DNA of 64,000 bases from Aquimarina sp. AU58 (lineage in GTDB: Bacteria > Bacteroidota > Bacteroidia > Flavobacteriales > Flavobacteriaceae): contig NZ_OMPD01000014.1 of assembly GCF_900312745.1 (NCBI RefSeq), forward strand, positions 3,224,001-3,288,000. Direction: 5' to 3'. A program made the position numbers and the translations under genes. The number at the start of each line of letters is the position of its first letter. Position 1 is the first letter of the stretch. Of this stretch, positions 45,161 through 54,125 are shown piece by piece. Under the pieces are notes generated by a model, which did not search any database, was not told the DNA's origin, and saw nothing but the letters and a program-made list of their open reading frames with translations.

Positions 45161-45751
45161 TTATCGTCGCGCATCATAAATTCTGAATCGAACTCCTACC
45201 CTTGCATAAATATCAAAGAATTTACTATTAGTATCGGTAATATTATCTACAAAATCGTTCATTACTCCTACTTCTGCCATAATATCGAACATCTCTCCTA
45301 CCATTTGAGAAAAACCAGCTCCGTACACACCACCAATAATCAACTTCTCATAGCCATCATCTTCTAATTCTACACCATTTATTTCAAATTTTGTATTTAC
45401 TCGAAAAGAAGGTCCGACATTAATAAAACCACGAAACCGATCTTTACCATCACCAGTTAAATATCTAAATTTTGGATTAAATCCAACCTGAAGCGTCTCT
45501 GCATCACCTGTTCCTTCTATTTCACTGGTACGCTGTAGAAGGTCTAAAGAAAAAACAATACTTGTTCTCGCTCTAACTCCCATTACATAACCATATCCGG
45601 CATTAACATAAAAACCTGTTCCGCCTGTAGTTTCGGTATTATCAAGGTTTAGTTTAGAAAAAGTAGCTCCAGCAGAAACTTCCCAGCGATATTGCCCATA
45701 AGAAACAACAGAAAGCGTTGCAAAAAGAATAAAAAAGACTATTTTTTTCAT
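45161..45751 (-). CDS. Outer-membrane beta-barrel protein, porin-family-like
   Basis: The 196-aa protein has a signal peptide (KKIVFFILFATLSVVSYGQ) followed by alternating beta-strands with aromatic girdle residues (YRWEVSAGATFSKLNL, GTGFYVNAGYGYVMGVRA, TSIVFSLDLLQR), ending in FDIYARVGVRFRIYDARR. The pattern is that of the 'outer membrane beta-barrel protein' domain (OMP_b-brl), an eight-strand barrel. The role is unknown; it may be structural or a small transporter. It is monocistronic between two terminators. Confidence 0.75.
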   Translation of the reverse strand: MKKIVFFILFATLSVVSYGQYRWEVSAGATFSKLNLDNTETTGGTGFYVNAGYGYVMGVRARTSIVFSLDLLQRTSEIEGTGDAETLQVGFNPKFRYLTGDGKDRFRGFINVGPSFRVNTKFEINGVELEDDGYEKLIIGGVYGAGFSQMVGEMFDIMAEVGVMNDFVDNITDTNSKFFDIYARVGVRFRIYDARR

Positions 45752-45810
45752 GATTTCGAATTTAAATTTGAGGTTGTAATAGAGCGAAAATACTAAAATT
45801 TAAAAAACGA

Positions 45811-45848
45811 CCATAAAAAAACCTGCCATATGACAGGTTTTTTTATGG
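45811..45848. terminator. Bidirectional terminator, 15-bp arms
   Basis: CCATAAAAAAACCTG (45811-45825) is the exact inverse complement of CAGGTTTTTTTATGG (45834-45848). It lies just after the ferredoxin gene on the minus strand. Confidence 0.8.
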
Positions 45849-45869
45849 TCTATATTGAGATAATATCTT

Positions 45870-46217
45870 TTATTTATGCATAAAACCTTGTTTTTGTAAT
45901 AAAAACTCTTCAGTTTCTACTATATCCTCATCAGGAATACAACAATCTACAGGACATACTGCAGCACATTGTGGTTCTTCATGAAACCCTTTACATTCTG
46001 TACATTTATCAGGAACAATATAATATACTTCATCACTAACGGGCTCTTGTGCCTCATCGGCATTTACACCTTTACCACCAGGAAGAACTACATCTCCTTC
46101 TAAATCTGTACCATCAGAATATCTCCAATCATCAGCCCCTTCATAAATTGCAGTATTTGGGCATTCTGGCTCACATGCACCGCAGTTTATACATTCATCT
46201 GTTATTATAATTGCCAT
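45870..46217 (-). CDS. 2[4Fe-4S] dicluster ferredoxin
   Basis: The 115-aa protein starts with the first cluster motif [16 protein letters not shown] (C9, C12, C15, C19). The second motif, [21 protein letters not shown] (about 71-91), has the wider spacing typical of the Alvin/YfhL-like ferredoxins. An acidic insert of about 35 residues separates them. It is a cytosolic low-potential electron carrier. It is divergent from an acyl-CoA reductase gene, and this neighbour order is conserved in Flavobacteriaceae to my knowledge, although a redox partnership is unproven. Confidence 0.9.
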   Translation of the reverse strand: MAIIITDECINCGACEPECPNTAIYEGADDWRYSDGTDLEGDVVLPGGKGVNADEAQEPVSDEVYYIVPDKCTECKGFHEEPQCAAVCPVDCCIPDEDIVETEEFLLQKQGFMHK

Positions 46218-46240
46218 AGCTCTTTTTTATTCTAAATTTG
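46211..46240 (+). promoter_or_regulatory. Promoter of the acyl-CoA reductase gene
   Basis: Consensus Bacteroidota promoter: TTG (46211-46213), 19-nt spacer, TAAATTTG (46233-46240). The gene begins at 46284. The -33 box overlaps the first codons of the divergent ferredoxin gene. Confidence 0.65.
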
Positions 46241-46283
46241 CAGCACAAAAATAGCTCGTAAACTAGTGATAAACAAATAAGAA

Positions 46284-47345
46284 ATGTTATTAAATGATCG
46301 TATCAAAGCTTTTTCTGAATTAGGAAAGTTTCTTAGTCAATTCAAATCCACTGGTTATGAGAAGGTTAATACCATTTATCATAACGATGATTTTTTTGAT
46401 AAAATGCTTCATAAAATTACTACTGCCGTACATCATAATGGGTGGTTTACAGAAGAAAATGTACTTTTTTCTCTAGAACAATGGAGTAATGCTCTTACCG
46501 AGAATAGTTTAAAAGATTGGTTGTCTCCTTATACATTAGAAAAAATAGAACCAAAAACTGTCGGTATTGTTATGGCAGGGAATATACCATTAGTAGGTTT
46601 TCATGATTTTCTTTCTGTATTAATTTCTGGGCATCACGTTTTGGTAAAACAATCTTCTAATGATAATCAGTTGTTACCTTTTTTAGCTTCGTATCTAATA
46701 GCGGTAGAACCTCGATTTGAGGCATCTATTAAATTTACTTCAGAAAAATTTAAAAATTTTGATGCAGTAATTGCCACCGGAAGTGATAATACTTCTCGAT
46801 ATTTTGAATATTACTTTGGTAAAGTACCCAACATCATACGCAAAAACAGAAATTCTGTTGCCATTTTAACAGGAAATGAGACCAAAGAACAACTCGAGGT
46901 ACTAGGTAAAGATATTTTTAGATATTATGGATTGGGATGTAGAAGTGTATCAAAACTAATGGTCCCAAAAGGGTATGATTTTGATTCTTTTTTTAAAGCT
47001 ATTTATCCATATCATGATGTCATTAATAGTGCAAAGTATGCTAATAATTATGATTACAATAAAGCAGTTTACTTAATGAGTAATTACAAATTATTTGAAA
47101 ACGGCTTTTTAATGCTCAAAGAAGACGAAAGCTATGCTTCCCCTATTGCAACCTTGTTTTATGAAACCTATGATTCTAAAGATCAGTTAAGCAAAAAAAT
47201 TAAGAGTGACAGCGAAAAGATCCAGTGTGTTGTAGGCCTTGATTTTTCTCCAGAATGTATTGAATTTGGAGAAACGCAAAGCCCTCAACTTTCAGATTAT
47301 GCAGATGGTATAGATATTATTGAGTTTTTGACAAAAATTAATTAA
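46284..47345 (+). CDS. LuxC-type acyl-CoA reductase
   Basis: The 353-aa protein of the aldehyde-dehydrogenase-like LuxC family (PF05893) has GIVMAGNIPLVGFHDFLSVLISGHHVLVKQSS (about 94-125, Gly-rich NAD(P) region), VIATGSDNTSRYFEYYF, and RYYGLGCRSVSKLMVP holding the nucleophilic Cys219. Family enzymes reduce fatty acyl-CoA/acyl esters to aldehydes. In Flavobacteriia this gene is not linked to luminescence and its physiological role is unknown. It precedes serC by about 230 bp on the same strand. Confidence 0.85.
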   Translation: MLLNDRIKAFSELGKFLSQFKSTGYEKVNTIYHNDDFFDKMLHKITTAVHHNGWFTEENVLFSLEQWSNALTENSLKDWLSPYTLEKIEPKTVGIVMAGNIPLVGFHDFLSVLISGHHVLVKQSSNDNQLLPFLASYLIAVEPRFEASIKFTSEKFKNFDAVIATGSDNTSRYFEYYFGKVPNIIRKNRNSVAILTGNETKEQLEVLGKDIFRYYGLGCRSVSKLMVPKGYDFDSFFKAIYPYHDVINSAKYANNYDYNKAVYLMSNYKLFENGFLMLKEDESYASPIATLFYETYDSKDQLSKKIKSDSEKIQCVVGLDFSPECIEFGETQSPQLSDYADGIDIIEFLTKIN

Positions 47346-47573
47346 ATAATTTATCATTTTGATAATGATTTTGTATCATATTATTAGCACCTTTGTAGCG
47401 TTTTTTCTAACGCTGTTTTTAGAGTAAAGAAAAAACAACGAAACCATACTATTTAACAACAATAAAACTACTAATGAAACTGATACAATTAGATAACCGT
47501 TAACGTAAATAGTTATACGAATTTTAATTGTTGAAGATTCCATGTGGCCATTAAAAACAACAAACATTAGCAC

Positions 47574-48638
47574 ATGAAAAAGCATAATTTTAGCGCTGGA
47601 CCCTGTATTTTACCACAAGAAGTATTTAAAGAAGCATCACAAGCAGTGTTAGATTTTAACAACTCTGGTCTTTCTATTCTGGAGATATCGCATCGTAGTA
47701 AGGATTTTGTAGATGTTATGGAAGAAGCCCGCAGTTTGGTTTTAGAATTACTAGGTTTAGAAGGAAAAGGGTATAAAACACTTTTTCTTCAAGGTGGAGC
47801 AAGTACTCAATTTCTTATGACTGCCTATAATTTATTACAAACAAAAGCCGGGTATCTAAATACAGGAACCTGGAGTGATAAAGCTGTAAAAGAAGCTAAG
47901 CTTTTTGGTGAGATCGTAGAAGTTGCTTCTTCAAAAGATTCAAATTTTAATTTTATTCCCAAAGGGTATAATATTCCTAAAGGATTAGATTATTTACACC
48001 TAACCAGTAATAATACTATTTTTGGTACACAACTTAAAGATTTTCCTTCTACCGATACGACTCTTGTATGTGATATGAGTAGCGATATCTTTTCTAGACA
48101 GATGGATTTTTCTCAATTTGATTTAATTTATGCTGGTGCTCAAAAAAATATGGGTCCTGCAGGAGCTACTGTTGTAGTAATTAAAGAAGATATTTTAGGA
48201 AAAGTAAACAGACAAATTCCTTCTATGCTTGATTATCAAACACATATTAGCAAAAGTAGTATGTTTAATACTCCGCCTGTGTTTTCGGTATACACATCAA
48301 TGCTAACCTTAAAATGGATTAAAAAATTAGGTGGTATTTCGGCAATAGAAGAACTTAATGAAAAGAAAGCTAAGCTTATTTACTCTGAAATAGATGTAAA
48401 TCCATTATTTGAAGGTTTTGCTGCAAAAGAAGATAGATCAATGATGAATGCTACATTTAAACTTTTAAATGATGATCTTAAAGAAACTTTTGATGCTATG
48501 TGGAAAGAAGCAGGAATTAACGGAATTAACGGTCACAGAAGTATTGGAGGATATAGAGCTAGTATGTACAACGCATTAAGCCTTGAAAGTGTTGCTACTC
48601 TTGTAGATGTAATGGGTGATCTAGAACGTAAAGCGTAA
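47574..48638 (+). CDS. serC: Phosphoserine aminotransferase
   Basis: The 354-aa class V aminotransferase begins NFSAGPCILPQEV (the SerC N-terminal motif). It also has ILEISHRSKDF, LFLQGGASTQFLMTAYNLL, DMSSDIFSRQMDFSQFDLIYAGAQKNMGPAG (PLP-Lys near 196, in AQKN) and GHRSIGGYRASMYNALS at the C-terminus. It converts 3-phosphohydroxypyruvate to phosphoserine. It is 72 bp upstream of the serA-like dehydrogenase gene; together they supply two steps of serine synthesis. Confidence 0.93.
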   Translation: MKKHNFSAGPCILPQEVFKEASQAVLDFNNSGLSILEISHRSKDFVDVMEEARSLVLELLGLEGKGYKTLFLQGGASTQFLMTAYNLLQTKAGYLNTGTWSDKAVKEAKLFGEIVEVASSKDSNFNFIPKGYNIPKGLDYLHLTSNNTIFGTQLKDFPSTDTTLVCDMSSDIFSRQMDFSQFDLIYAGAQKNMGPAGATVVVIKEDILGKVNRQIPSMLDYQTHISKSSMFNTPPVFSVYTSMLTLKWIKKLGGISAIEELNEKKAKLIYSEIDVNPLFEGFAAKEDRSMMNATFKLLNDDLKETFDAMWKEAGINGINGHRSIGGYRASMYNALSLESVATLVDVMGDLERKA

Positions 48639-48710
48639 AATATTCTAACAATAATCATTTAAGACAAGTCAAATTAATAGGACTTAATATTCAAAATTTA
48701 AAACTTGAAA

Positions 48711-49661
48711 ATGAAAGTATTAGCAAACGACGGAGTATCTCAAAGCGGAATTGAAGCTTTAGAAAAAAAAGGCTTCGAGGTTTTAACAACTACAGTAGCT
48801 CAAGATCAATTGGTTAATTATATTAACGAAAATGAAATTTCTGTACTACTTGTGCGTAGCGCAACAAAAGTAAGAACAGATATTATTGATAATTGTCCTT
48901 CTCTTAAGATTATTGGCCGTGGTGGTGTAGGAATGGATAATATTGATGTAGCATATGCCAGAGAAAAAGGATTACATGTAATTAATACTCCGGCAGCTTC
49001 TTCTGGGTCTGTAGCAGAGTTAGTTTTTGCACATTTATATGGTAGTGTGCGTTTTTTACATGATTCTAACCGTAATATGCCTCTCGAAGGAGATAGTAAA
49101 TTCAAAAACCTAAAAAAAGCATACGGTAGTGGTATCGAATTAAGAGGAAAAACCCTTGGAGTAATAGGTATTGGGCGAATCGGACAAGCAACTGCAAAAA
49201 TTGCAATTGGAGTTGGAATGAATGTTATTGCTTATGATCCTTTTATTGAGGAAGTAGAAATACCATTAGAGTTCTTTGATGGGCAATCATTAACGTTCAA
49301 AATCAAAACTGTATCCAAAGAAGAGGTGCTTAAAAATTCTGATTTTTTCACACTACACGTTCCTGCACAAAAAGAATATGTGATCGGGAGTTCTGAAATC
49401 GAACAAATGAAAGATGGTGCAGGAATCATTAATGCTGCAAGAGGCGGCGTAATCGATGAAGTAGCATTGGTAGAAGCCTTAGAAAAAGGAAAATTAGGTT
49501 TTGCAGGACTTGATGTATTTGAAAATGAACCTAGCCCGGCAATCAAAGTATTGATGAATAATAAAATATCGCTAACACCGCATATTGGTGCAGCTACAGG
49601 AGAGGCACAAGATCGTATTGGGCAAGAATTAGCTGAACAAATTATTAAGATTCTAAACTAG
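48711..49661 (+). CDS. serA: D-3-phosphoglycerate dehydrogenase-type 2-hydroxyacid dehydrogenase
   Basis: I start at the ATG at 48711 (MKVLANDGVSQSG, 316 aa); an upstream TTG at 48705 would add two residues. The Rossmann NAD loop GVIGIGRIGQATAK, catalytic Arg in NAARGGVIDEVALVEAL, Glu in FENEP and His in TPHIGAATGEAQ are all in place. The protein lacks the C-terminal ACT domain of E. coli SerA (410 aa), the short form usual in Bacteroidota. Position after serC supports phosphoglycerate as substrate. Confidence 0.9.
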   Translation: MKVLANDGVSQSGIEALEKKGFEVLTTTVAQDQLVNYINENEISVLLVRSATKVRTDIIDNCPSLKIIGRGGVGMDNIDVAYAREKGLHVINTPAASSGSVAELVFAHLYGSVRFLHDSNRNMPLEGDSKFKNLKKAYGSGIELRGKTLGVIGIGRIGQATAKIAIGVGMNVIAYDPFIEEVEIPLEFFDGQSLTFKIKTVSKEEVLKNSDFFTLHVPAQKEYVIGSSEIEQMKDGAGIINAARGGVIDEVALVEALEKGKLGFAGLDVFENEPSPAIKVLMNNKISLTPHIGAATGEAQDRIGQELAEQIIKILN

Positions 49662-49683
49662 ATATAAAATATAAATTGCATAA

Positions 49684-49724
49684 TAAAAGAGCCGTCTCAA
49701 TCATTGAGACGGCTCTTTTATTTA
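49684..49724. terminator. Strong bidirectional terminator after serA
   Basis: 18-bp perfect arms TAAAAGAGCCGTCTCAAT (49684-49701) and ATTGAGACGGCTCTTTTA (49703-49720) are flanked by A/T runs. Confidence 0.9.
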
Positions 49725-49837
49725 CTTTTTATCCTGTAAAATGGTTTTTTATCCCATTTTCATCAAAATAAAATGAGTTAATAATTCTAATTCTGGTATT
49801 AAAAATGTAAATTTAGATTCATTAAAAAATATTTACA

Positions 49838-50470
49838 ATGTCAGGAATTTTAGATCTATTAAATAGCCCAATGGGCAAGCAAATTATCAACGGTGTGAGC
49901 TCACAAACGGGTCAATCCCAAGATAAAACTGGGGACCTATTAAGTATGGCTATGCCGGTACTTATGGGTGCAATGCAACGAAATGCATCTACACCTGAAG
50001 GAGCTTCGGGATTATTAGGAGCATTAACTGGTAAGCATACAGGTGGGATTTTAGATAATTTAGGAGGTTTATTTGACGGTGGTGTTGATCAAAGTGTTAC
50101 TAATGATGGAGCTGGTATTCTAGGCCATATTCTTGGAAATAAACAACCTGCAGTAGAAAATGCTTTAAGTCAAAAATCAGGAATCGATGCTGGTTCTGTG
50201 GCTCAAATACTAAAAGTTGCCGCTCCAATTCTTTTAGGAGTATTAGGAAAACAAGCTAAACAAAATAATGTAAACGATGCTAGTGGATTATCAGGTTTAC
50301 TAGGTGGTATGTCTGGTGGTGGTACCAAGCAACAATCATTGATAGAATCTTTCTTAGATGCAGATGGTGACGGAAGTATTCTTGATGATGTTGCCGGAAT
50401 GCTATTAAGTAGTGGAGGAAAGAAAAAAGGAGGTCTTGGAGGGCTGCTTGGTGGTCTTTTTGGAAAATAA
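49838..50470 (+). CDS. DUF937 domain protein
   Basis: The 210-aa protein starts MSGILDLLNSPMGKQIINGVSSQTG and contains LLSMAMPVLMGAMQRNASTPEGASGLLGALTG. It is Gly/Ala/Leu-rich in the second half, ending GGLGGLLGGLFGK. These are features of DUF937 (YidB-like) proteins, small cytosolic proteins of unknown role. There is no signal peptide. A SLIESFLDADGDGSILDDVAGMLLS segment has an EF-hand-like DADGDGS loop, though calcium binding is unproven. It is monocistronic with terminators on both sides. Confidence 0.85.
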   Translation: MSGILDLLNSPMGKQIINGVSSQTGQSQDKTGDLLSMAMPVLMGAMQRNASTPEGASGLLGALTGKHTGGILDNLGGLFDGGVDQSVTNDGAGILGHILGNKQPAVENALSQKSGIDAGSVAQILKVAAPILLGVLGKQAKQNNVNDASGLSGLLGGMSGGGTKQQSLIESFLDADGDGSILDDVAGMLLSSGGKKKGGLGGLLGGLFGK

Positions 50471-50531
50471 TACTCCTATCCAATAAGTCAAATAATATAA
50501 TTTTTATTATTTTGATGTATCAAAAGAAAGG

Positions 50532-50569
50532 GCTTATTAAAGTTGTATCACTTTAATAAGCTTTTATTT
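50532..50569 (+). terminator. Terminator after the DUF937 gene
   Basis: GCTTATTAAAGT (50532-50543) pairs with ACTTTAATAAGC (50550-50561), followed by TTTTATTTT. Confidence 0.85.
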
Positions 50570-50587
50570 TAACCAACGATCTTCAAT

Positions 50588-51100
50588 ATGAAAAAATTAC
50601 TAATTTTAGTAGTGTTTCTATATTACACAAGCACTATTGCTCAAATCGATGCTAATGCACTACTAGGATTGCCAGGAGCTACCACAACCGATATAAATGG
50701 TATTAGTACGGCTACAATACAAGAAGGATCTTTAGTCTTCGATACAGTTAAAAAAAAGGTATTTCAATTTAATGGAACAGAATGGAAAGAATTACTCGAA
50801 TCTCCATCTGTATTCGCTAAAACCGGAAATTATACTCTTGTAGATACTGACAATCATAATATACTAACTTTTAATAGTACTACAGATGTTACATTAACAG
50901 TTCCTGCAGGACTTCCTATAGGGTATAATGTTAGTATCTATCAACTGGGAGCAGGAAAAGTAACTGTCACAGGAGCCGCGGGGGTTACTATAAAAAATAG
51001 ATTATTACGGTTTAAGACAGCAGGATTAGATGCAGGAGCCGGTATCGTATGCACAGCAACCAATACATTTCATATCACTGGGGATTTAAAAAGAAATTAA
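50588..51100 (+). CDS. Secreted hypothetical protein, phage-tail-fibre-like repeats
   Basis: The 170-aa protein has a signal peptide (KKLLILVVFLYYTSTIAQ). The sequence is beta-rich and Thr/Gly-rich: ATIQEGSLVFDTVKKKVFQFNGTEWKELL is the 'domain of unknown function' pattern often seen N-terminal to flavobacterial surface and tail-fibre-like proteins. It is followed by a GAGKVTVTGAAGVTIKNRLLRF beta segment. No enzyme motif is seen. It is 4 bp upstream of the ConA-like secreted protein and clearly co-transcribed with it. Confidence 0.6.
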   Translation: MKKLLILVVFLYYTSTIAQIDANALLGLPGATTTDINGISTATIQEGSLVFDTVKKKVFQFNGTEWKELLESPSVFAKTGNYTLVDTDNHNILTFNSTTDVTLTVPAGLPIGYNVSIYQLGAGKVTVTGAAGVTIKNRLLRFKTAGLDAGAGIVCTATNTFHITGDLKRN

Positions 51101-51104
51101 TGAC

Positions 51105-52001
51105 ATGGCAAGATTATTACTTTACATAGGCCTGTTTTTTTCTGGCCTTGGTTATTGTCAAATTGGTCAATACAATAACTTCCCTACGATGAGACCATCT
51201 CATATCCTAGATGAAAAACTTACCAATATTAGCTTTGCTTTTTCATTAAGGGTACTAGAATCTGATTATAATGGTCCTCTTATACGCCTAAGAAGAGATA
51301 GTGATAACGCCCAGCAAGATTTTGGTTGGGGCGATAATGATATTGTAGATGTAACAGCAATAGATGCCTGGAGAGGTGCTGCAAACGTATTTGTTGTTAC
51401 ATGGTACGATCAAAGTGGTTTGGGTAGAGACGCTATTCAGAACACCAATGCATTTCAACCTCGGTTTATAACCGATCCTGCTAGACCTTATTTTTTTGGA
51501 GATGGTAATAATGATCGATTAGATATTAATACAAGTATTCAAATTCTTACTAACGCAGGAGTTAACGGTTCTGTTTTTACAGTTTTATACTCTACTTCTA
51601 ATAATCAGTTTTCATTCGGTACCAGGCAACCTGGTGTTAATAGAAATCGATGGTCTATTCATGTAAACTGGACAAACAATAGAGTTTATTTTGATTCTGG
51701 AATTTGTTGTAGTGAACCTGTGCGGTGGGCCTCTAATACTAATAATCAATGGCAACAATTCTCTTTTATTCGCGCTAATGTTGTACAGACAATTCGACGA
51801 TCTGGTACTATTCTTAGGACCGGAAACTATACTTTGGGTCGTTGTACTGCAACAAATGGTGCTGGTATCCTATATTCTAATGGGGCCAATCGCGAATTTG
51901 CCACGAATCGATTTACCGAATTAGTTATGTATAGCATGGATATTAATCTCACCGACATTCAGGAAATTGAACAAGACCAGGTTGATTTCTGGAATTTATA
52001 A
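51105..52001 (+). CDS. Secreted GH54-like/ConA-fold arabinofuranosidase-B-type domain protein
   Basis: The 298-aa protein has a signal peptide (ARLLLYIGLFFSGLGYCQ). SFAFSLRVLESDYNGPLIRLRRDSDNAQQDFG and VVTWYDQSGLGRDAIQNTNAFQPRFI are close to the N-terminal catalytic fold of alpha-L-arabinofuranosidase B (GH54, PF09206). The C-terminal half continues as LamG/ConA-like strands. I could not place both catalytic carboxylates with confidence, so an enzymatic function is only a hypothesis. It shares a transcript with the upstream secreted protein. Confidence 0.65.
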   Translation: MARLLLYIGLFFSGLGYCQIGQYNNFPTMRPSHILDEKLTNISFAFSLRVLESDYNGPLIRLRRDSDNAQQDFGWGDNDIVDVTAIDAWRGAANVFVVTWYDQSGLGRDAIQNTNAFQPRFITDPARPYFFGDGNNDRLDINTSIQILTNAGVNGSVFTVLYSTSNNQFSFGTRQPGVNRNRWSIHVNWTNNRVYFDSGICCSEPVRWASNTNNQWQQFSFIRANVVQTIRRSGTILRTGNYTLGRCTATNGAGILYSNGANREFATNRFTELVMYSMDINLTDIQEIEQDQVDFWNL

Positions 52002-52176
52002 TTTCTACAACACTATCGTATTCTTTTTTTAGATATATTTATAAGATTATGAAATGAGCGTAAACAAATTTCATCATTGCATACCAACCGATATGATTAT
52101 ATTTTTTGTGCGAATTCCTGAATGTGCAGAAATTTTTAGTTTCTTCATTTTTAGTAAACTATAAAATTTTAAACAG

Positions 52177-52605
52177 ATGAAAAATTGTATTTATATATTA
52201 ATCATAGGAATATTCATTTATAGCTGTTCTACAACCAAAAACAGAAAAATTGATGTAGCTACTACCGATATTGCTTCGGATACCATAAGGATCGCAAATG
52301 ATAGCCTGGAATATGAAATTATTATCATCGAACCTGGGTTTAATGCATGGCTGGTAACTCAGAGACCAAGAGGTTTCTATTCTGAAACATTTTTAGAAAC
52401 CAGAAACCGTATCTATGTTACAGAATATAATCAAAGAGTGATGCAACCACAGCAATTTGATCCTAATTTATATCTTCAGCGAATCAATTATGAATATGCA
52501 ACTCATTATGGTTATGAAGTAAACTATCTTCTATATAATTACTTTCTATATTTTGAGCAGCGATATCGACAACGATTTATTGCAACAAGGGGGCGACGAT
52601 TTTGA
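52177..52605 (+). CDS. DUF6146-type lipoprotein
   Basis: The 142-aa protein has lipoprotein signal IIGIFIYSCST (Cys17). The mature domain YEIIIIEPGFNAWLVTQRPRGFYSETFLETRNRIYVTEYNQRV matches the DUF6146 family as I recall it. The C-terminus is rich in Tyr, Arg and Gln. It is presumably in the periplasm or outer membrane; function is unknown. The stop is 32 bp before the next gene. Confidence 0.65.
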   Translation: MKNCIYILIIGIFIYSCSTTKNRKIDVATTDIASDTIRIANDSLEYEIIIIEPGFNAWLVTQRPRGFYSETFLETRNRIYVTEYNQRVMQPQQFDPNLYLQRINYEYATHYGYEVNYLLYNYFLYFEQRYRQRFIATRGRRF

Positions 52606-52632
52606 TTTCCATTCTTTTTAGTTGTATTTTTG
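52604..52632 (+). promoter_or_regulatory. Promoter immediately before the DUF6787 gene
   Basis: TTG (about 52602-52604), 20-nt spacer, TATTTTTG (52625-52632). The ATG at 52637 lies only 5 bp after the -7 box, implying a leaderless or near-leaderless transcript. Confidence 0.5.
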
Positions 52633-52636
52633 TGAC

Positions 52637-53158
52637 ATGCAAAAATTTAAGGAACGTTGGGAAATAAAGGATAATTGGCAATTAATCTTTCCTATATTAG
52701 GACTGCTAAGTCTAGTATTCTCGTCTTATCTGATTGGAAAATATATTCTAAAATTATTACCAATTGCCCAAAACGATAGCATTTATATTGGTGTACTATC
52801 TGCGATAATAATTTTTCTATCTTCATTATTTCTTTTTATAACCTTAAAACTTTTTAATGTTCTCGAAACAAAATGGAATGTTTCTTATCGATGGGAACTT
52901 ATTGCCATTTTTATTGCGTTTGCTGTAACGGGTTCTACTGCTGCCCGTGTTTCTGATCCTATACTTACTTTTATAGGACTACATAGGGATACAACAAATG
53001 GTTGGTTGTATTGGCCTGCAAGAATATTATTGATATTTCCTGTATATCAAATATTACTTATTATCGTAGGGTGGCTCTTTGGGCAGTTTAAATTTTTCTG
53101 GGATTTTGAAAAAAAGATGTTAAGTAGAATGGGGTTTGCTCGTTTCTTTAAAGATTAA
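52637..53158 (+). CDS. DUF6787 membrane protein
   Basis: I start at the ATG at 52637 (MQKFKERWEIKDNWQLI, 173 aa); an upstream TTG at 52622 lies within the promoter. Four membrane helices surround a conserved AFAVTGSTAARVSDPI and RDTTNGWLYWPARIL, ending in GWLFGQFKFFWDFEKKMLSRMGF. The pattern agrees with DUF6787, a Bacteroidota-specific family of unknown function. It overlaps the convergent gene by 4 bp. Confidence 0.7.
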   Translation: MQKFKERWEIKDNWQLIFPILGLLSLVFSSYLIGKYILKLLPIAQNDSIYIGVLSAIIIFLSSLFLFITLKLFNVLETKWNVSYRWELIAIFIAFAVTGSTAARVSDPILTFIGLHRDTTNGWLYWPARILLIFPVYQILLIIVGWLFGQFKFFWDFEKKMLSRMGFARFFKD

Positions 53159-53454
53159 GAAATATCTACATCAATAATATCTTTTACTTTTTCTTTTTTA
53201 ACCACATACGTATATACCCACATAATAGTAAACGTTGGTATAATATCTAAACCTGGTAAAGCTTCTTCTACAAAGGTAAATACCCCAGCAGCCTTACCAA
53301 CATTACCTTTATACATTCTGGTCATTAACCAACCCGCCAAAGGAGCCCATATCACATCTGCAAACTCCCCTACTCCAGGAATCACATAGGTAATCATCCC
53401 TAAGCCATCGAAAAGTAAACTTAATCCAAGTTTTTTATATTTATCTTTTGCCAT
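53155..53454 (-). CDS. Small hypothetical membrane protein
   Basis: The 99-aa protein has two to three hydrophobic stretches (GLGMITYVIPGVGEFADVIWAPLAGWLM and IPTFTIMWVYTYVVKK) and basic flanks. The ending is KEKVKDIIDVDIS. Small proteins of this type are common in Flavobacteriaceae but I cannot name the family. It overlaps the DUF6787 gene by 4 bp and is 63 bp downstream of folE. Confidence 0.6.
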   Translation of the reverse strand: MAKDKYKKLGLSLLFDGLGMITYVIPGVGEFADVIWAPLAGWLMTRMYKGNVGKAAGVFTFVEEALPGLDIIPTFTIMWVYTYVVKKEKVKDIIDVDIS

Positions 53455-53517
53455 ATTTAATACATAATTTATAGTTTAATATACAATAAATAAAGCAAAG
53501 AGTATTCCAAAAATTTG

Positions 53518-54114
53518 TTATCCCAGATCTGCTGTAATTAATCTCAAAAACTCTGATCGGGTCTCTATTTTTTCAAATTGTCCTCTAAAACCAGAAGTAG
53601 TTGTTACAGAATTTTGTTTCTGTACTCCACGCATCATCATACACATATGAGAAGCTTCAATTACCACAGCAACACCTTTAGGTTTTAAGGTAGTATTGAT
53701 ACATTCTAAAATATCATGAGTAAGTCGTTCTTGCACTTGTAATCGTCTGGCAAAAACATCAACAATTCTAGGTAACTTACTTAGTCCAACTATATAACCA
53801 TCAGGAATGTAAGCAATATGCGCCTTACCAAAAAATGGTAGCATATGATGTTCACATAACGAATACAATTCAATATCTTTAACTATTACCATATCGTCAT
53901 AACCTTCCTTAAACATAGCGCTTCTCAGAATTTCGGCAGGATCCTGATGATATCCTTGTGTAAGAAATTGCATTGCCTTTGCTGCTCGCTCAGGAGTTTT
54001 AACTATCCCCTCTCTCTTTGTGTCTTCACCCAGATCTTCAATAATAGATTCAAATTTCTCTTTTACTTCTTCGGTTACTTTTATGTTATATTCCTCAAAA
54101 TTTTTATATAGCAT
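53518..54114 (-). CDS. folE: GTP cyclohydrolase I
   Basis: The 198-aa protein has [20 protein letters not shown] (zinc Cys and catalytic His), [23 protein letters not shown] and [20 protein letters not shown] (second zinc Cys). All are diagnostic of FolE. It converts GTP to 7,8-dihydroneopterin triphosphate, the first step of folate and pterin synthesis. It lies 11 bp downstream of msrA on the same strand and is probably cotranscribed. Confidence 0.93.
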   Translation of the reverse strand: MLYKNFEEYNIKVTEEVKEKFESIIEDLGEDTKREGIVKTPERAAKAMQFLTQGYHQDPAEILRSAMFKEGYDDMVIVKDIELYSLCEHHMLPFFGKAHIAYIPDGYIVGLSKLPRIVDVFARRLQVQERLTHDILECINTTLKPKGVAVVIEASHMCMMMRGVQKQNSVTTTSGFRGQFEKIETRSEFLRLITADLG

Positions 54115-54125
54115 AGCAATTAATT

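Noticed and set aside
47376-47585. Minus-strand hydrophobic 69-aa frame before serC
   Set aside because: It overlaps the serC start and looks like the AT-rich upstream region read in reverse.
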